A stretch of 64,000 nucleotides of DNA, taken from assembly GCA_028293765.1 (NCBI GenBank), contig JAQGOG010000089.1, positions 91,095-155,094 of the forward strand, written 5' to 3'. This document shows positions 8,422 to 16,770 of the stretch, in pieces. A program made the position numbers and the translations under genes. The notes under the pieces are model-generated. The model was not told the DNA's origin. It did no database searches and saw only the letters and a list, made by a program, of their open reading frames with translations. This DNA comes from Gammaproteobacteria bacterium. GTDB taxonomy: Bacteria > Pseudomonadota > Gammaproteobacteria > Steroidobacterales > Steroidobacteraceae. How positions within the stretch are numbered: position 1 is the first letter of the stretch; each line of letters begins with the position of its first letter.

Positions 8422-9507
8422 CTACATCCGAAAGGCATGACCGCGCGTCGAGACCGCTTTGACCAGCACCCAGACAGCGGTGCCGACGCGGAGGCGCAGT
8501 GCCTCGAGTGCGTTCTGTGTGATGCGCGCGAGCACGATCGCGCCGCCGATGTCGACCTTCACCAGGACGGCCTCGTGCTCGTCATCTGAGACCTCCGCGA
8601 CAACGCCCTGAAGTGTGTTCTGCACACTCAGTCCGCGAGGTGATTCCGTGGCGAGAATGATGTCGCGCGCGAGTAGCTGAACGCGGACTCGCGAGCCGAC
8701 TGCGACATCTCTGAGGCTCACGTACAGGGTGCCATGTCCCACCTGAAGGTCGGCCATCCCGCGCGCCGGGTCGGTCTTCGTGATCACGCCATCGAGTACG
8801 GCTCCAACGGAGTCGGGTCCGACGATGGCCCGCAGCTCCGGGCGCAGGCTCACTTCGCCCAAGGTCCCCTGGGCGACCACCTTTCCGGACTCCATCAGAA
8901 CCACATGGGTGGCGAGCCGCAGCACTTCATCGAACTGGTGACTCACGTAGACCATCGGAATCGACAGTCGGTCGCGCAGCGCTTCGAGGTAGGGGAGGAC
9001 CTCTTCCCGCCGGGCTACATCGAGAGAGGCCAGGGGCTCGTCCAGCAGCAGCAGTCCAGGTTGCGACAGAAGGGCGCGGCCGAGCGACACGCGCTGGCGT
9101 TCGCCGCCCGAGAGTTGATGGGGCCGACGGTCCAGCAACCCCGTGAGGCCGAGCAGGGAGACGACTTCGTCAAAGCTTATCGAGTGGCGTGCCAGCGTGC
9201 GCCTCTGGCCATAGCGAAGGTTGCCCAGGACGCTGAAATGGGGAAACAGCCGCGGATCCTGGAACACGTAGCCAATGCGGCGCTTCTCCACTGGGATGGC
9301 GGTTCCCGAGCGTGTGTCCGTCAGCACGGAATCGTTGAGTCGGACACTGCCCTCGTCCGGTGTCAGCAGGCCCGAGATGAGGTTGACCAGCGTCGTCTTG
9401 CCGCAGCCCGAGCGGCCGAACAGGGCCACGATGCCCGGTGTGGGAGCGTCGAACTCGGCCCGTAAGGTGAAGCCATCCCGCCGCTTGAGAACCGAGACGC
9501 GCAGCAT
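8422..9507 (-). CDS. modC: molybdate ABC transporter ATP-binding protein ModC
   Basis: A 361-residue ATPase driving molybdate import. Walker A is GRSGCGKTT near residue 32, the signature is LSGGERQRVSLGRALL, and Walker B is LLLLDEPLASLD. After the ATPase, from about residue 290, comes a MOP/TOBE oxyanion-binding domain (LARDIILATESPRGLSVQNTLQGVV), which marks it as ModC rather than another importer. It begins one base after modB and is clearly co-transcribed with it. Confidence 0.93.
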   Translation of the reverse strand: MLRVSVLKRRDGFTLRAEFDAPTPGIVALFGRSGCGKTTLVNLISGLLTPDEGSVRLNDSVLTDTRSGTAIPVEKRRIGYVFQDPRLFPHFSVLGNLRYGQRRTLARHSISFDEVVSLLGLTGLLDRRPHQLSGGERQRVSLGRALLSQPGLLLLDEPLASLDVARREEVLPYLEALRDRLSIPMVYVSHQFDEVLRLATHVVLMESGKVVAQGTLGEVSLRPELRAIVGPDSVGAVLDGVITKTDPARGMADLQVGHGTLYVSLRDVAVGSRVRVQLLARDIILATESPRGLSVQNTLQGVVAEVSDDEHEAVLVKVDIGGAIVLARITQNALEALRLRVGTAVWVLVKAVSTRGHAFRM

Positions 9508-9508
9508 T

Positions 9509-10204
9509 CTAACGACCCAGGAAGCGCCGCATGCGGCGTGCCAGCAGCTCGGCTGCCAACAGACCGCTCAGCCCCAACACCAACGACAGAATCGCAAGCC
9601 TCAGGGCGACAGCCTCACCGCCGGGCGATTGAATTGCCGTATACAGAGCAAGCGGCAGCGTGCGGGTGACTCCCGGAATGTTGGATGTGAAGGTAATCAC
9701 CGCTCCGAATTCGCCGAGTCCCGCGGCGAACGCGGTGACCGCGCCGGCCAGAATCCCGGGCAGCATGAGGGGCAGCGTGATTGTGAAAAATCGATCCCAG
9801 GGTCCAGCCCCCAGCGTGCGTGCCGCCGCCTCCAGCCCGACATCGACGTTTTCCAAGGCAATCCGGATAGCTCGCACCATCAGCGGAAACGTCATCACAG
9901 CGGTCGCTAGTGCGGCTCCAGCGGTCGTAAACGCGAGCTGGATACCGAGACGGTCACGCAACCAGCCTCCTACCGCTCCGTTAATGCCGAACACGATGAG
10001 CAGCACATATCCCACCGCTACGGGCGGCAGCACTAGCGGCAGGTGAACGAAAGCGTCCAGAACGGAGCGACCCGGGAACCGGGCCCGCGTCAGAAGCCAC
10101 GCCGCCAGCACGGCCAGCGGGAGGCTGAACCCCACGCTCCGTGCGGCCACCTCGAGACTCAGGCGCAATGCATCGACCTCCGCGGGGGTGGGAAAGTCGT
10201 TCAT
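9509..10204 (-). CDS. modB: molybdate ABC transporter permease ModB
   Basis: A 231-residue inner-membrane permease with about five hydrophobic segments. The binding-protein-dependent transport signature EAARTLGAGPWDRFFTITLPLMLPGILAGA (first part visible around the centre) contacts ModC. LPLVLPPVAVGYVLL and EFGAVITFTSNIPG are typical ModB stretches. ATG 10204 begins MNDFPTPAEVDALRLSLEVA. No modA lies upstream: 10205-10437 contains no convincing gene, so the binding protein must be encoded elsewhere. Confidence 0.93.
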   Translation of the reverse strand: MNDFPTPAEVDALRLSLEVAARSVGFSLPLAVLAAWLLTRARFPGRSVLDAFVHLPLVLPPVAVGYVLLIVFGINGAVGGWLRDRLGIQLAFTTAGAALATAVMTFPLMVRAIRIALENVDVGLEAAARTLGAGPWDRFFTITLPLMLPGILAGAVTAFAAGLGEFGAVITFTSNIPGVTRTLPLALYTAIQSPGGEAVALRLAILSLVLGLSGLLAAELLARRMRRFLGR

Positions 10205-10437
10205 GAGTGCGGGGTGGGGAACGGCAGAGCCTTCTTATTTATGCAGCGGGCGGACTTTCGCACGCCGGCCGCCCGGCCGGCCAGAGCCATTGTCGCGAAA
10301 CGGCCCGGAGCCAACTAGGGGATGGTCAATCGCGCTCCTGGGCTTGACTTCCCTTGACTCCCGTCGGTTCGCCCGCATGTCGGAGGCACGCCCCTTGCGA
10401 TGACCGCGGGGGTAAGGCGACAAACGCCGGAGAATGA
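10205..10437. other. intergenic region between divergent modBC and hsp20-lon
   Basis: This 233-bp stretch holds no supported gene; the short frames in it are shadows. Read on the minus strand, an AT-rich patch near 10233-10243 (CATAAATAAG) could be a -10 region for modB. The hsp20 promoter candidate is listed separately. Confidence 0.5.
10353..10380 (+). promoter_or_regulatory. candidate sigma-32 (heat-shock) promoter for hsp20-lon
   Basis: CTTGACT at 10353-10359 and CCCGCATGT at 10372-10380 are separated by 12 bases. This resembles the RpoH pattern CTTGAAA-N(12-15)-CCCCATnT with a few mismatches. A second CTTGACT lies at 10343-10349. The site is about 58 bases upstream of the hsp20 start, in front of two classical heat-shock genes. 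Confidence 0.5.
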
Positions 10438-10863
10438 ATGAGTACCGAGCGACATTACGGCTGGATGTGGATCCAGGCGTGCGAGGTTCTGGACCACGCG
10501 GAGCGGCTGCAGCGGCAATTCCTGCGCTACACGGGCCCGGGCGTGGACGCGGCTGTGTGGGAGCCACCGGTCGACATACACGAGACGAGCGACGGGCTGT
10601 CGCTGCTCTTCGCCTTGCCGGGCGTTGCGCTGGAAGATATCGAGCTCACGCTCGAACCGAATGCCCTGACCGTAAGTGCGATGCGTCCCCTGATGCTTAC
10701 CAACCGTGACTCTGTCATCAGGCGCCTCGAAATACCTCATGGGCGTTTCTTGCGGCGAATCGCCCTCAAGGGCGCGCGCATGCAAGTTGCAGATACCCGT
10801 TACGTGAATGGCTGTCTGGAAGTGCGGCTGACATGGGCCGCTGCGCAGCGAGCACGCGAGTAA
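10438..10863 (+). CDS. small heat-shock protein, Hsp20/alpha-crystallin family
   Basis: A 141-residue holdase-type chaperone. The alpha-crystallin domain spans about residues 40-135. It is visible as WEPPVDIHETSDGLSLLFALPGV, the strand pair ELTLEPNALTVSAMRP and the closing FLRRIALKGARM...YVNGCLEVRL. No clear C-terminal I/V-x-I/V oligomerisation tail is present. It lies four bases before lon. Of two overlapping ATGs (10434 and 10438), only 10438 opens this frame. Confidence 0.88.
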   Translation: MSTERHYGWMWIQACEVLDHAERLQRQFLRYTGPGVDAAVWEPPVDIHETSDGLSLLFALPGVALEDIELTLEPNALTVSAMRPLMLTNRDSVIRRLEIPHGRFLRRIALKGARMQVADTRYVNGCLEVRLTWAAAQRARE

Positions 10864-10867
10864 GACT

Positions 10868-13300
10868 ATGGACGAAACTGACAAAATGCCTTCGACGCCC
10901 CACATTGAACTACCCGCAGACGCGGTTCCGATAGTTGCGATGCGCAACCTGGTGCTGTTCCCGGGCATCGTGTTGCCCGTGACGCTGGGACGCGAGGAAA
11001 GCATCGCGGCTGCGCAGGAAGCGGTGCGCAGTGGCCGCAAGATAGGCCTGCTCCTTCAGAAAGATCCGAGTGTGGAAAAGCCGTCAGCAACGGATCTTTA
11101 CGAAATCGGCGTGCTCGCCTCGGTCGTCCGTTACGTGACGGGGCCCGATGGCACTCATCACCTGGTGTGTCAGGGTGAGAGCCGCTTTCGCCTGCTGCAA
11201 GTAGTGCGGGAAACACCTTTCCTGGCCGCGCGTATCGAGCCCATCGCGGACGCCGACAGCACGGGCTCTGAGGTTGAGGCTCGTCTGGACGTCCTCAAAC
11301 AGCGCGCCATCGAAGCACTGTCACTGTTACCGCAGGTTCCCACCGACCTGGCGCGCACCGTGCAGGCGATCGAGTCCCCAGGACAGCTTGCCGATCTCAT
11401 CGTGAGCTTCATGGACGTGAAGCCCAGCGAGAAGCAGGAGATGCTCGAGACGATCGACCTGAAGGAACGCCTCGACAAGGTTCTGAGGCTGCTGGCGCAT
11501 CGGGTGGAGGTGTTGAAGATCACCCGCGACATCAGCCAGCAGACGCAGACCGCCCTGGGCGAGCGTCAGCGGGAAGCGGTGCTGCGTGAGCAGCTGCATC
11601 AGCTGCAGAAGCAGTTGGGCGAATCGGATAGCTCCGAGAGCGATACGGCGGAGCTCGAGAAGGCCATCGTCGCGGCCGGGATGCCTGCGGAAGTGGAGGA
11701 GCACGCCCGTAAAGAGCTCAAGCGGCTACAGCGCATGAACGAGGCGAGCCCTGAGTACGGCATGACGCGCACGTATCTAGACTGGCTCGTCGCGCTCCCG
11801 TGGAGCAAAGTCGACGTCGAGGACATCGACATCGAACGCGCGCGGCGTGTCCTGGATGAGGATCACTACGGTGTTGACAAGGTCAAGCGCCGGATCCTCG
11901 AGTTCCTCGCCGTGCGCAAGCTGAATCCGGAAGGACGCAGCCCGATTCTGTGCTTCGTGGGCCCACCCGGCGTGGGCAAGACCTCGCTGGGGCAGAGTAT
12001 CGCGCGGGCGCTTGGGTTGAAGTTCGTGCGAGCCAGCCTGGGTGGCGTGCATGACGAGGCGGAAATTCGTGGCCATCGACGCACCTACATCGGTGCGCTG
12101 CCCGGCAACATCATCCAGAGCCTGCGCAAGGCCGGTACACGCAACCCCGTGTTCATGCTGGACGAGATCGACAAGCTGAGCGCCAGCCACCAGGGCGACC
12201 CGTCGTCGGCGCTGCTGGAGGTGCTCGACCCGGAACAGAACGGCACGTTCCGCGACAACTACATCGCGCAGCCGTTCGATCTGAGCCGGGTGCTGTTCGT
12301 CGCGACGGCGAACCAGCTCGATACGATTCCCGGGCCGCTGCGTGACCGTATGGAGATCATTCAGCTCACAGGCTACACGCAGGAGGAAAAACTGCAGATC
12401 GCAAAGCGCTACCTCGTGCAGCGCCAGCTCAAGGCCAACGGCCTCACCGCCGAGCAGGTCACGATTACGGACGAGGCCTTGAGCCGCGTCATCAGTGACT
12501 ACACCCGTGAGTCGGGCGTCCGCAATCTCGAGCGCGAGATCGGTGGTCTGCTCAGATACGCAGCCATGCGCATCGCTGAAGGAAAGGAAACAACCGTTCG
12601 CTTCGACGCGGATGACGTGCCCACGGTTCTCGGGCCGACGCGATTTGAGAACGAGGTGGCACAGCGTACGGCGGTGCCTGGCGTGGCAACCGGTCTCGCG
12701 TGGACACCGGTGGGCGGCGATATCCTGTTCATCGAATCGGCACGGACCCCGGGTTCCGGAAAGGTGATTCTTACGGGGCAACTGGGCGATGTGATGAAGG
12801 AGAGTGCGCAGACCGCGCTCAGTCTCGTGAAGTCGCAGACGACGGAGCTCGGCATCGATCCGAAACTCTTCGACAACAGCGATATTCACGTGCACGTCCC
12901 CGCGGGAGCGATTCCTAAGGACGGACCTAGCGCAGGCGTTGCGATGTTCATCTCGCTTGCCTCTCTGCTCAAGGGTAAGTCAGTCCGTCCGGACGTGGCC
13001 ATGACGGGCGAGATCAGCCTGCGCGGACTCGTGCTGCCGGTCGGTGGCATCAAGGAAAAGACGATCGCCGCGGCCCGCGCGGGGATCCGGAAAGTCATTC
13101 TGCCCGCGCGCAACCGGCGCGACCTGGAAGACATTCCTCAGAGTACGCGCTCGCTACTCGAGTTCGTATGGGTCGACCGTGTGTCGGAGGCGCTGGAGGT
13201 GGCGCTAGGAGAGCCCGCGGCCCAGGGCGCGTCTGACACTGAAAAGTCGCTGCGGCCGAAGACCAGCAAAAGCGATCAGGCGGCGAAATCTGCCGCCTGA
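10868..13300 (+). CDS. lon: ATP-dependent protease La (Lon)
   Basis: An 810-residue cytoplasmic AAA+ serine protease degrading misfolded and regulatory proteins. The N-terminal LON domain begins IELPADAVPIVAMRNLVLFPG. Walker A is GPPGVGKTSLG and Walker B is VFMLDEIDKL. The proteolytic domain carries the Ser of PKDGPSAG (about residue 688) and the Lys within GGIKEK (about 729-731). All key motifs are intact and the length is normal. It forms a two-gene unit with hsp20. A second lon elsewhere cannot be excluded. Confidence 0.96.
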   Translation: MDETDKMPSTPHIELPADAVPIVAMRNLVLFPGIVLPVTLGREESIAAAQEAVRSGRKIGLLLQKDPSVEKPSATDLYEIGVLASVVRYVTGPDGTHHLVCQGESRFRLLQVVRETPFLAARIEPIADADSTGSEVEARLDVLKQRAIEALSLLPQVPTDLARTVQAIESPGQLADLIVSFMDVKPSEKQEMLETIDLKERLDKVLRLLAHRVEVLKITRDISQQTQTALGERQREAVLREQLHQLQKQLGESDSSESDTAELEKAIVAAGMPAEVEEHARKELKRLQRMNEASPEYGMTRTYLDWLVALPWSKVDVEDIDIERARRVLDEDHYGVDKVKRRILEFLAVRKLNPEGRSPILCFVGPPGVGKTSLGQSIARALGLKFVRASLGGVHDEAEIRGHRRTYIGALPGNIIQSLRKAGTRNPVFMLDEIDKLSASHQGDPSSALLEVLDPEQNGTFRDNYIAQPFDLSRVLFVATANQLDTIPGPLRDRMEIIQLTGYTQEEKLQIAKRYLVQRQLKANGLTAEQVTITDEALSRVISDYTRESGVRNLEREIGGLLRYAAMRIAEGKETTVRFDADDVPTVLGPTRFENEVAQRTAVPGVATGLAWTPVGGDILFIESARTPGSGKVILTGQLGDVMKESAQTALSLVKSQTTELGIDPKLFDNSDIHVHVPAGAIPKDGPSAGVAMFISLASLLKGKSVRPDVAMTGEISLRGLVLPVGGIKEKTIAAARAGIRKVILPARNRRDLEDIPQSTRSLLEFVWVDRVSEALEVALGEPAAQGASDTEKSLRPKTSKSDQAAKSAA

Positions 13301-13320
13301 CCACCGCGGCGCCTGCGGCG

Positions 13321-13345
13321 CCCTGAAGGCAAACGGCCTTCAGGG
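13321..13345. terminator. stem-loop between convergent lon and cysteine synthase
   Basis: Arms CCCTGAAGGC (13321-13330) and GCCTTCAGGG (13336-13345) form a perfect 10-bp stem with a 5-base loop. It lies 21 bases after the lon stop and 20 before the opposing cysteine synthase stop, so it could serve both. No strong T-run follows on either strand, so the intrinsic terminator is not textbook. Confidence 0.6.
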
Positions 13346-13364
13346 GCGTGTCTCTCCCCTGCCA

Positions 13365-14399
13365 TCACGCCGCGACTATGACCTTCTCGAGCGTGATCGG
13401 CGGTCGCGAAGGCAGGGAGCTCGCATGGGCCGCAAGCCCCTTTTGCTCCAGCCATTCTCGATTGAACAGGCGCGACTGATACTTCGCTCCGCCGTCGCAC
13501 AGAACGGTGACGATCGTGTGGCCTCGGCCCAGTTCGAGCGCGACACGTACGGCAGCGGCGACGTTGATGCCGCTGGTGCTGCCGAGAAATAGACCTTCCT
13601 CACGCAACAGCCGGTAGACGAAGCGCACCGTGTCGGAATCCTCGACATGCAGAGCATCGTCGATAGGCGCGTCCTTGAGATTTGCGGTCACGCGGCCGAT
13701 GCCGATGCCCTCCGTGATCGAGCCCGAGCCGGTCGCTTTGAGCGCTCCGCCGCGAACGTACTCGTAGAGGCTGCTGCCGGGCGGGTCGGCGAGCACACAA
13801 CGGATCGCACGCCGACGCGACTTCAGATATTCCGCCACGCCCGCGAACGTACCGCCGGTGCCGCTCGCGGCGACGAACGCATCGATGCGGCCATTCGTCT
13901 GTGTCCAGATCTCAGGGCCGGTGGTCTGCAGGTGCGCCAGCCGATTCTCCACGTTATCGAACTGATTCGACCAGATGGCGTTAGGCAGAGATGCCGCCAG
14001 TCGTTGTGCGACTTTCTGATATTGATTCGGGTTGCTGTACGGAACGGTGGGTACCTTGTGCACCTCCGCGCCGAGCGTTTCCAGCAGACGATATTTCTCC
14101 GGCGCCTGGTTGTCCGGCATCACGATCACGCACCGATAGCCGCGTGCGTTACAGACATGTGCAAGTCCGATTCCAGTGTTACCCGCCGTGCCTTCGACGA
14201 CCGTCCCACGCGGCGTCAGCTGCCCGCGACGTTCGGCGGCGGCAACGATGGCGCGCGCCGCACGGTCTTTTACCGAGCCGCCGGGATTCATGAACTCGGC
14301 TTTGCCGAGGATCTCGCAGCCCGTCTCCTCGCTGACACCCCGGAGCCTTATGAGGGGCGTATTGCCGACCGAGCCGGCGAATCCGTCAGAGATACTCAT
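13365..14399 (-). CDS. PLP-dependent cysteine synthase family protein
   Basis: A 344-residue fold-type-II PLP enzyme, expected to make cysteine from O-acetylserine (or a related acceptor) and sulfide. The Lys that binds PLP is in PGGSVKDRAA; EGTAGNTGIGLAHV is the substrate loop and GTGGTFAG the phosphate-binding loop. The sequence is closer to the longer CysK variants than to E. coli CysK/CysM, so exact specificity is open. ATG 14399 overlaps the cysG stop by four bases. Grouping with cysG and cysH supports a role in assimilation. Confidence 0.88.
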   Translation of the reverse strand: MSISDGFAGSVGNTPLIRLRGVSEETGCEILGKAEFMNPGGSVKDRAARAIVAAAERRGQLTPRGTVVEGTAGNTGIGLAHVCNARGYRCVIVMPDNQAPEKYRLLETLGAEVHKVPTVPYSNPNQYQKVAQRLAASLPNAIWSNQFDNVENRLAHLQTTGPEIWTQTNGRIDAFVAASGTGGTFAGVAEYLKSRRRAIRCVLADPPGSSLYEYVRGGALKATGSGSITEGIGIGRVTANLKDAPIDDALHVEDSDTVRFVYRLLREEGLFLGSTSGINVAAAVRVALELGRGHTIVTVLCDGGAKYQSRLFNREWLEQKGLAAHASSLPSRPPITLEKVIVAA

Positions 14400-15832
14400 A
14401 CGAAGGCACCGTGTGACATTGATCCGTCCTTGCGAGCGTCGGTGGTAAAGAGTGCATCGGTAGAGGCGAATGCCGTTACTTCCCCAACTATCAACAAAGC
14501 AGGGGCGGTTACGTTCGCCTTACGGGCGATCTCGGCGATCGTTTCGAGCGTTCCGCGCAAAGTCCGCTGCTCCGGGTGAGTGGCGCGCTCGACGATCGCA
14601 GCTGGATGAGCGGCTGGTGCTCCGGCCTCACGAAGCTTCGCGACGATGCGGTCAAGGTGCGACACGCCCATGTAGAAAACAACCGTCTGCCGTGGTCCCG
14701 CTAGTGCGCGCCAGTCGAGCGAGTCACCCTCGAGCACGTGGCCGGCCACGAACGTCACGCTTTGCGCGAGTCGCCGGTGTGTGAGCGGTATTCCTGCATA
14801 CGACGCAGCACCAAGCGCCGCCGTAATGCCCGGGACGCTGATGTAGGGAATACCGTGCCTCGTCAACACTTCGATCTCTTCGCCGCCGCGGCCGAAGACG
14901 AACGGATCTCCGCCTTTGAGGCGGGCCACGCGCAGACCCTTGCGAGCGTAGTACACGAGCAACTCGTGAATGCGATCCTGGACCGTGTGATTGCCGGCCT
15001 CTTTACCAACAAAAACACGCTCAGCATCGCGACGCGACCGGTCCAGAACTGCATCGGGGACGAGCCGGTCGTACAGAACCACATCAGCCTGCTGCAGCAG
15101 CTGGAGCGCGCGCAGCGTAAGCAAATCCGGATCACCAGGACCCGCACCGATCAGATAGACCTCGCCAAGCCCATTTCCGCCCGTGGCGGGCGAGGTGGTC
15201 AGGTGCGACGTTCGCAACTCGCTCTCGAATGCCTTCTCAGCGCCAGCCGCGTCGCCCGCCAATACGCGCGTGCCGACGATGCCACCGACGATGCGCTCCC
15301 AAAACGGACGGCGCGCGGCGATGCCCAGCGCGCGCTGTACAGCCTTACGTCGTTCGCCCATGAAGCGGGCGAGGGCGCCGAGCTTTTCAGGAAGGATGGC
15401 CTCGATTTGCTCCCGCACGCGACGGGCGAGCACAGGCGACTCTCCGCCAGAGCTCACCGCGACGATGATCGGCGAACGATCGACTATCGCGGGAAAGATG
15501 AATGTCGACAGAGCAGGGTCGTCGACGACGTTGACAGGGATTCGCCGCGCCCGAGAAGCGGCGGATACGGCGGCGTTTACGTCGTGATCATTCGTTGCGG
15601 CGATGACAATGACGGCGTCGTCTAAATGCGCCGGCTCGAATTTCGCGGGAATGTGCCGCAGCTCGCCCCTCTCTGCGAGCTCATGCAGCTCTTCGCGCAG
15701 CTCTGGCGCAATGACGGTGACGTGCGACCCGCTTCTCAACAGCAGGTTCACTTTGCGAACCGCCACCCGCCCGCCGCCCACGATGACGGCAGGCTGCGAG
15801 CGCACTTGCAAAAATAGCGGCAGATAATCCAT
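14396..15832 (-). CDS. cysG: trifunctional siroheme synthase CysG
   Basis: The 478-residue protein makes siroheme, the cofactor of sulfite reductase CysI. Residues 1 to about 210 are the precorrin-2 dehydrogenase/ferrochelatase part (LFLQVRSQPAVIVGGGRVA, VIAATNDHDVN). The rest is uroporphyrinogen-III methyltransferase (VYLIGAGPGDPDLLTLRAL, DRLV, ARLKGGDPFVFGRGGEE, IPLTHR). ATG 15832 (MDYLPLFLQ) is chosen over an upstream in-frame Met at 15895 because CysG begins MDYLPLF and the longer form would overlap cysH. It is coupled to the downstream cysteine synthase gene. Confidence 0.95.
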   Translation of the reverse strand: MDYLPLFLQVRSQPAVIVGGGRVAVRKVNLLLRSGSHVTVIAPELREELHELAERGELRHIPAKFEPAHLDDAVIVIAATNDHDVNAAVSAASRARRIPVNVVDDPALSTFIFPAIVDRSPIIVAVSSGGESPVLARRVREQIEAILPEKLGALARFMGERRKAVQRALGIAARRPFWERIVGGIVGTRVLAGDAAGAEKAFESELRTSHLTTSPATGGNGLGEVYLIGAGPGDPDLLTLRALQLLQQADVVLYDRLVPDAVLDRSRRDAERVFVGKEAGNHTVQDRIHELLVYYARKGLRVARLKGGDPFVFGRGGEEIEVLTRHGIPYISVPGITAALGAASYAGIPLTHRRLAQSVTFVAGHVLEGDSLDWRALAGPRQTVVFYMGVSHLDRIVAKLREAGAPAAHPAAIVERATHPEQRTLRGTLETIAEIARKANVTAPALLIVGEVTAFASTDALFTTDARKDGSMSHGAFV

Positions 15833-15849
15833 GCGCGCCCATCCGTATT

Positions 15850-16569
15850 TCAGGCTTGCGCGGCTGCATGGCGAACTCGGGGATGCAGGCCGCATTCACG
15901 GGACTCTGGTTGTTCCCACCACCAGCGGCCCGCCCGACGGCTCTCGCCCGGCTGAATCGCGCGCGTGCAAGGAGAGCAGCCGATGCTGGGGTACTGGCGA
16001 TCGTGCAGTGAATTGTACGGCAGCTTGCGGGTCCGGATGTACTGCCAGACCTGCTCTTCCGTCCAGTCGAGTATCGGGCTGATCTTGTGCAGGCCGTTTT
16101 CGGCATCCCATTCCACCGGCTCCGCCATGGCGCGGGTAGCCGATTGTTCGTGACGCACGCCCGTCACCCAGGCCCCATAGCCGGCGATGGCCCGCTTGAA
16201 CGGCTCCACCTTGCGGATACGGCAGCACGCCTGACGCGCCTCGAGGCTGTGGTAGAAGCCGTTGACACCCTGCGCCGCGACCAGGCCTTCCAGCGCCTCG
16301 GCGTCCGGGTACACCACGCGCAGGTTGCGCTTGTAGCGTCTTTGCAGCTTTTCCAGAAGCTCGTAGGTCTCCTCGGGGAGACGGCCCGTGTCGATGCTGA
16401 ATACGTCTATTTCAGGCACGCTCGACCAGATGATGTCGGTCAGTACCATCGCCTCGGCGCCGAGGCTGTTCGAATAGACGACGCGGCCATACTCGCCGAC
16501 GGCGGCGGCCAATCGCTCGCGGACCGCGGCGGTCTTCTGTTCGAGCTCGAGGTTCAAAAGTTCTCCCAT
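15850..16569 (-). CDS. cysH: adenylylsulfate (APS)-type reductase CysH
   Basis: A 239-residue thiol-dependent reductase making sulfite from activated sulfate. It has the two cysteine pairs that bind a 4Fe-4S cluster in APS-type enzymes, CC in ARQACCRIRKVEP and CSPC in SIGCSPCTRA, plus the catalytic C-terminal ECGLH. SIDTGRLPEETYEL and TGVRHEQSATRA are further family motifs. The presence of the cluster cysteines argues for APS rather than PAPS as substrate. It is the first gene of the minus-strand cys unit and divergent from cysB. Confidence 0.93.
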   Translation of the reverse strand: MGELLNLELEQKTAAVRERLAAAVGEYGRVVYSNSLGAEAMVLTDIIWSSVPEIDVFSIDTGRLPEETYELLEKLQRRYKRNLRVVYPDAEALEGLVAAQGVNGFYHSLEARQACCRIRKVEPFKRAIAGYGAWVTGVRHEQSATRAMAEPVEWDAENGLHKISPILDWTEEQVWQYIRTRKLPYNSLHDRQYPSIGCSPCTRAIQPGESRRAGRWWWEQPESRECGLHPRVRHAAAQA

Positions 16570-16637
16570 AGTGGGCGGAACTATAGGCGTGGGTGCCCCA
16601 TGCGCAGAACGAATGATTGCTTCTGAGAGACTGCGCG

Positions 16638-16655
16638 CCGGTTATAGACCGGTTA
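16638..16655. promoter_or_regulatory. CCGGTTA direct repeat in the cysH-cysB intergenic region
   Basis: CCGGTTA occurs at 16638-16644 and again at 16649-16655, one helical turn apart, with GGTTATAGACC forming a short dyad between. It is 69 bases upstream of cysH and 116 upstream of cysB. A LysR-type regulator site is plausible; the assignment is inference. Confidence 0.3.
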
Positions 16656-16770
16656 CACGCCGATGACGAAAGGGGTTGCGAAAGCGCTCAGGCGGCTCGC
16701 CGCCGCGCGCACGGTTGCGCTAGTCTTGCGCACCCCATAATGGCCCCCGGCCCCGCGAAGGCTCTAACGG

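Noticed and set aside
11777..12895. A 372-codon frame antisense to lon
   Set aside because: Lon is intact on the other strand; the antisense frame is a GC-bias artefact.
14738..15625. A 295-codon plus-strand frame opposite cysG
   Set aside because: CysG on the minus strand has all expected motifs; the plus-strand frame is a shadow.
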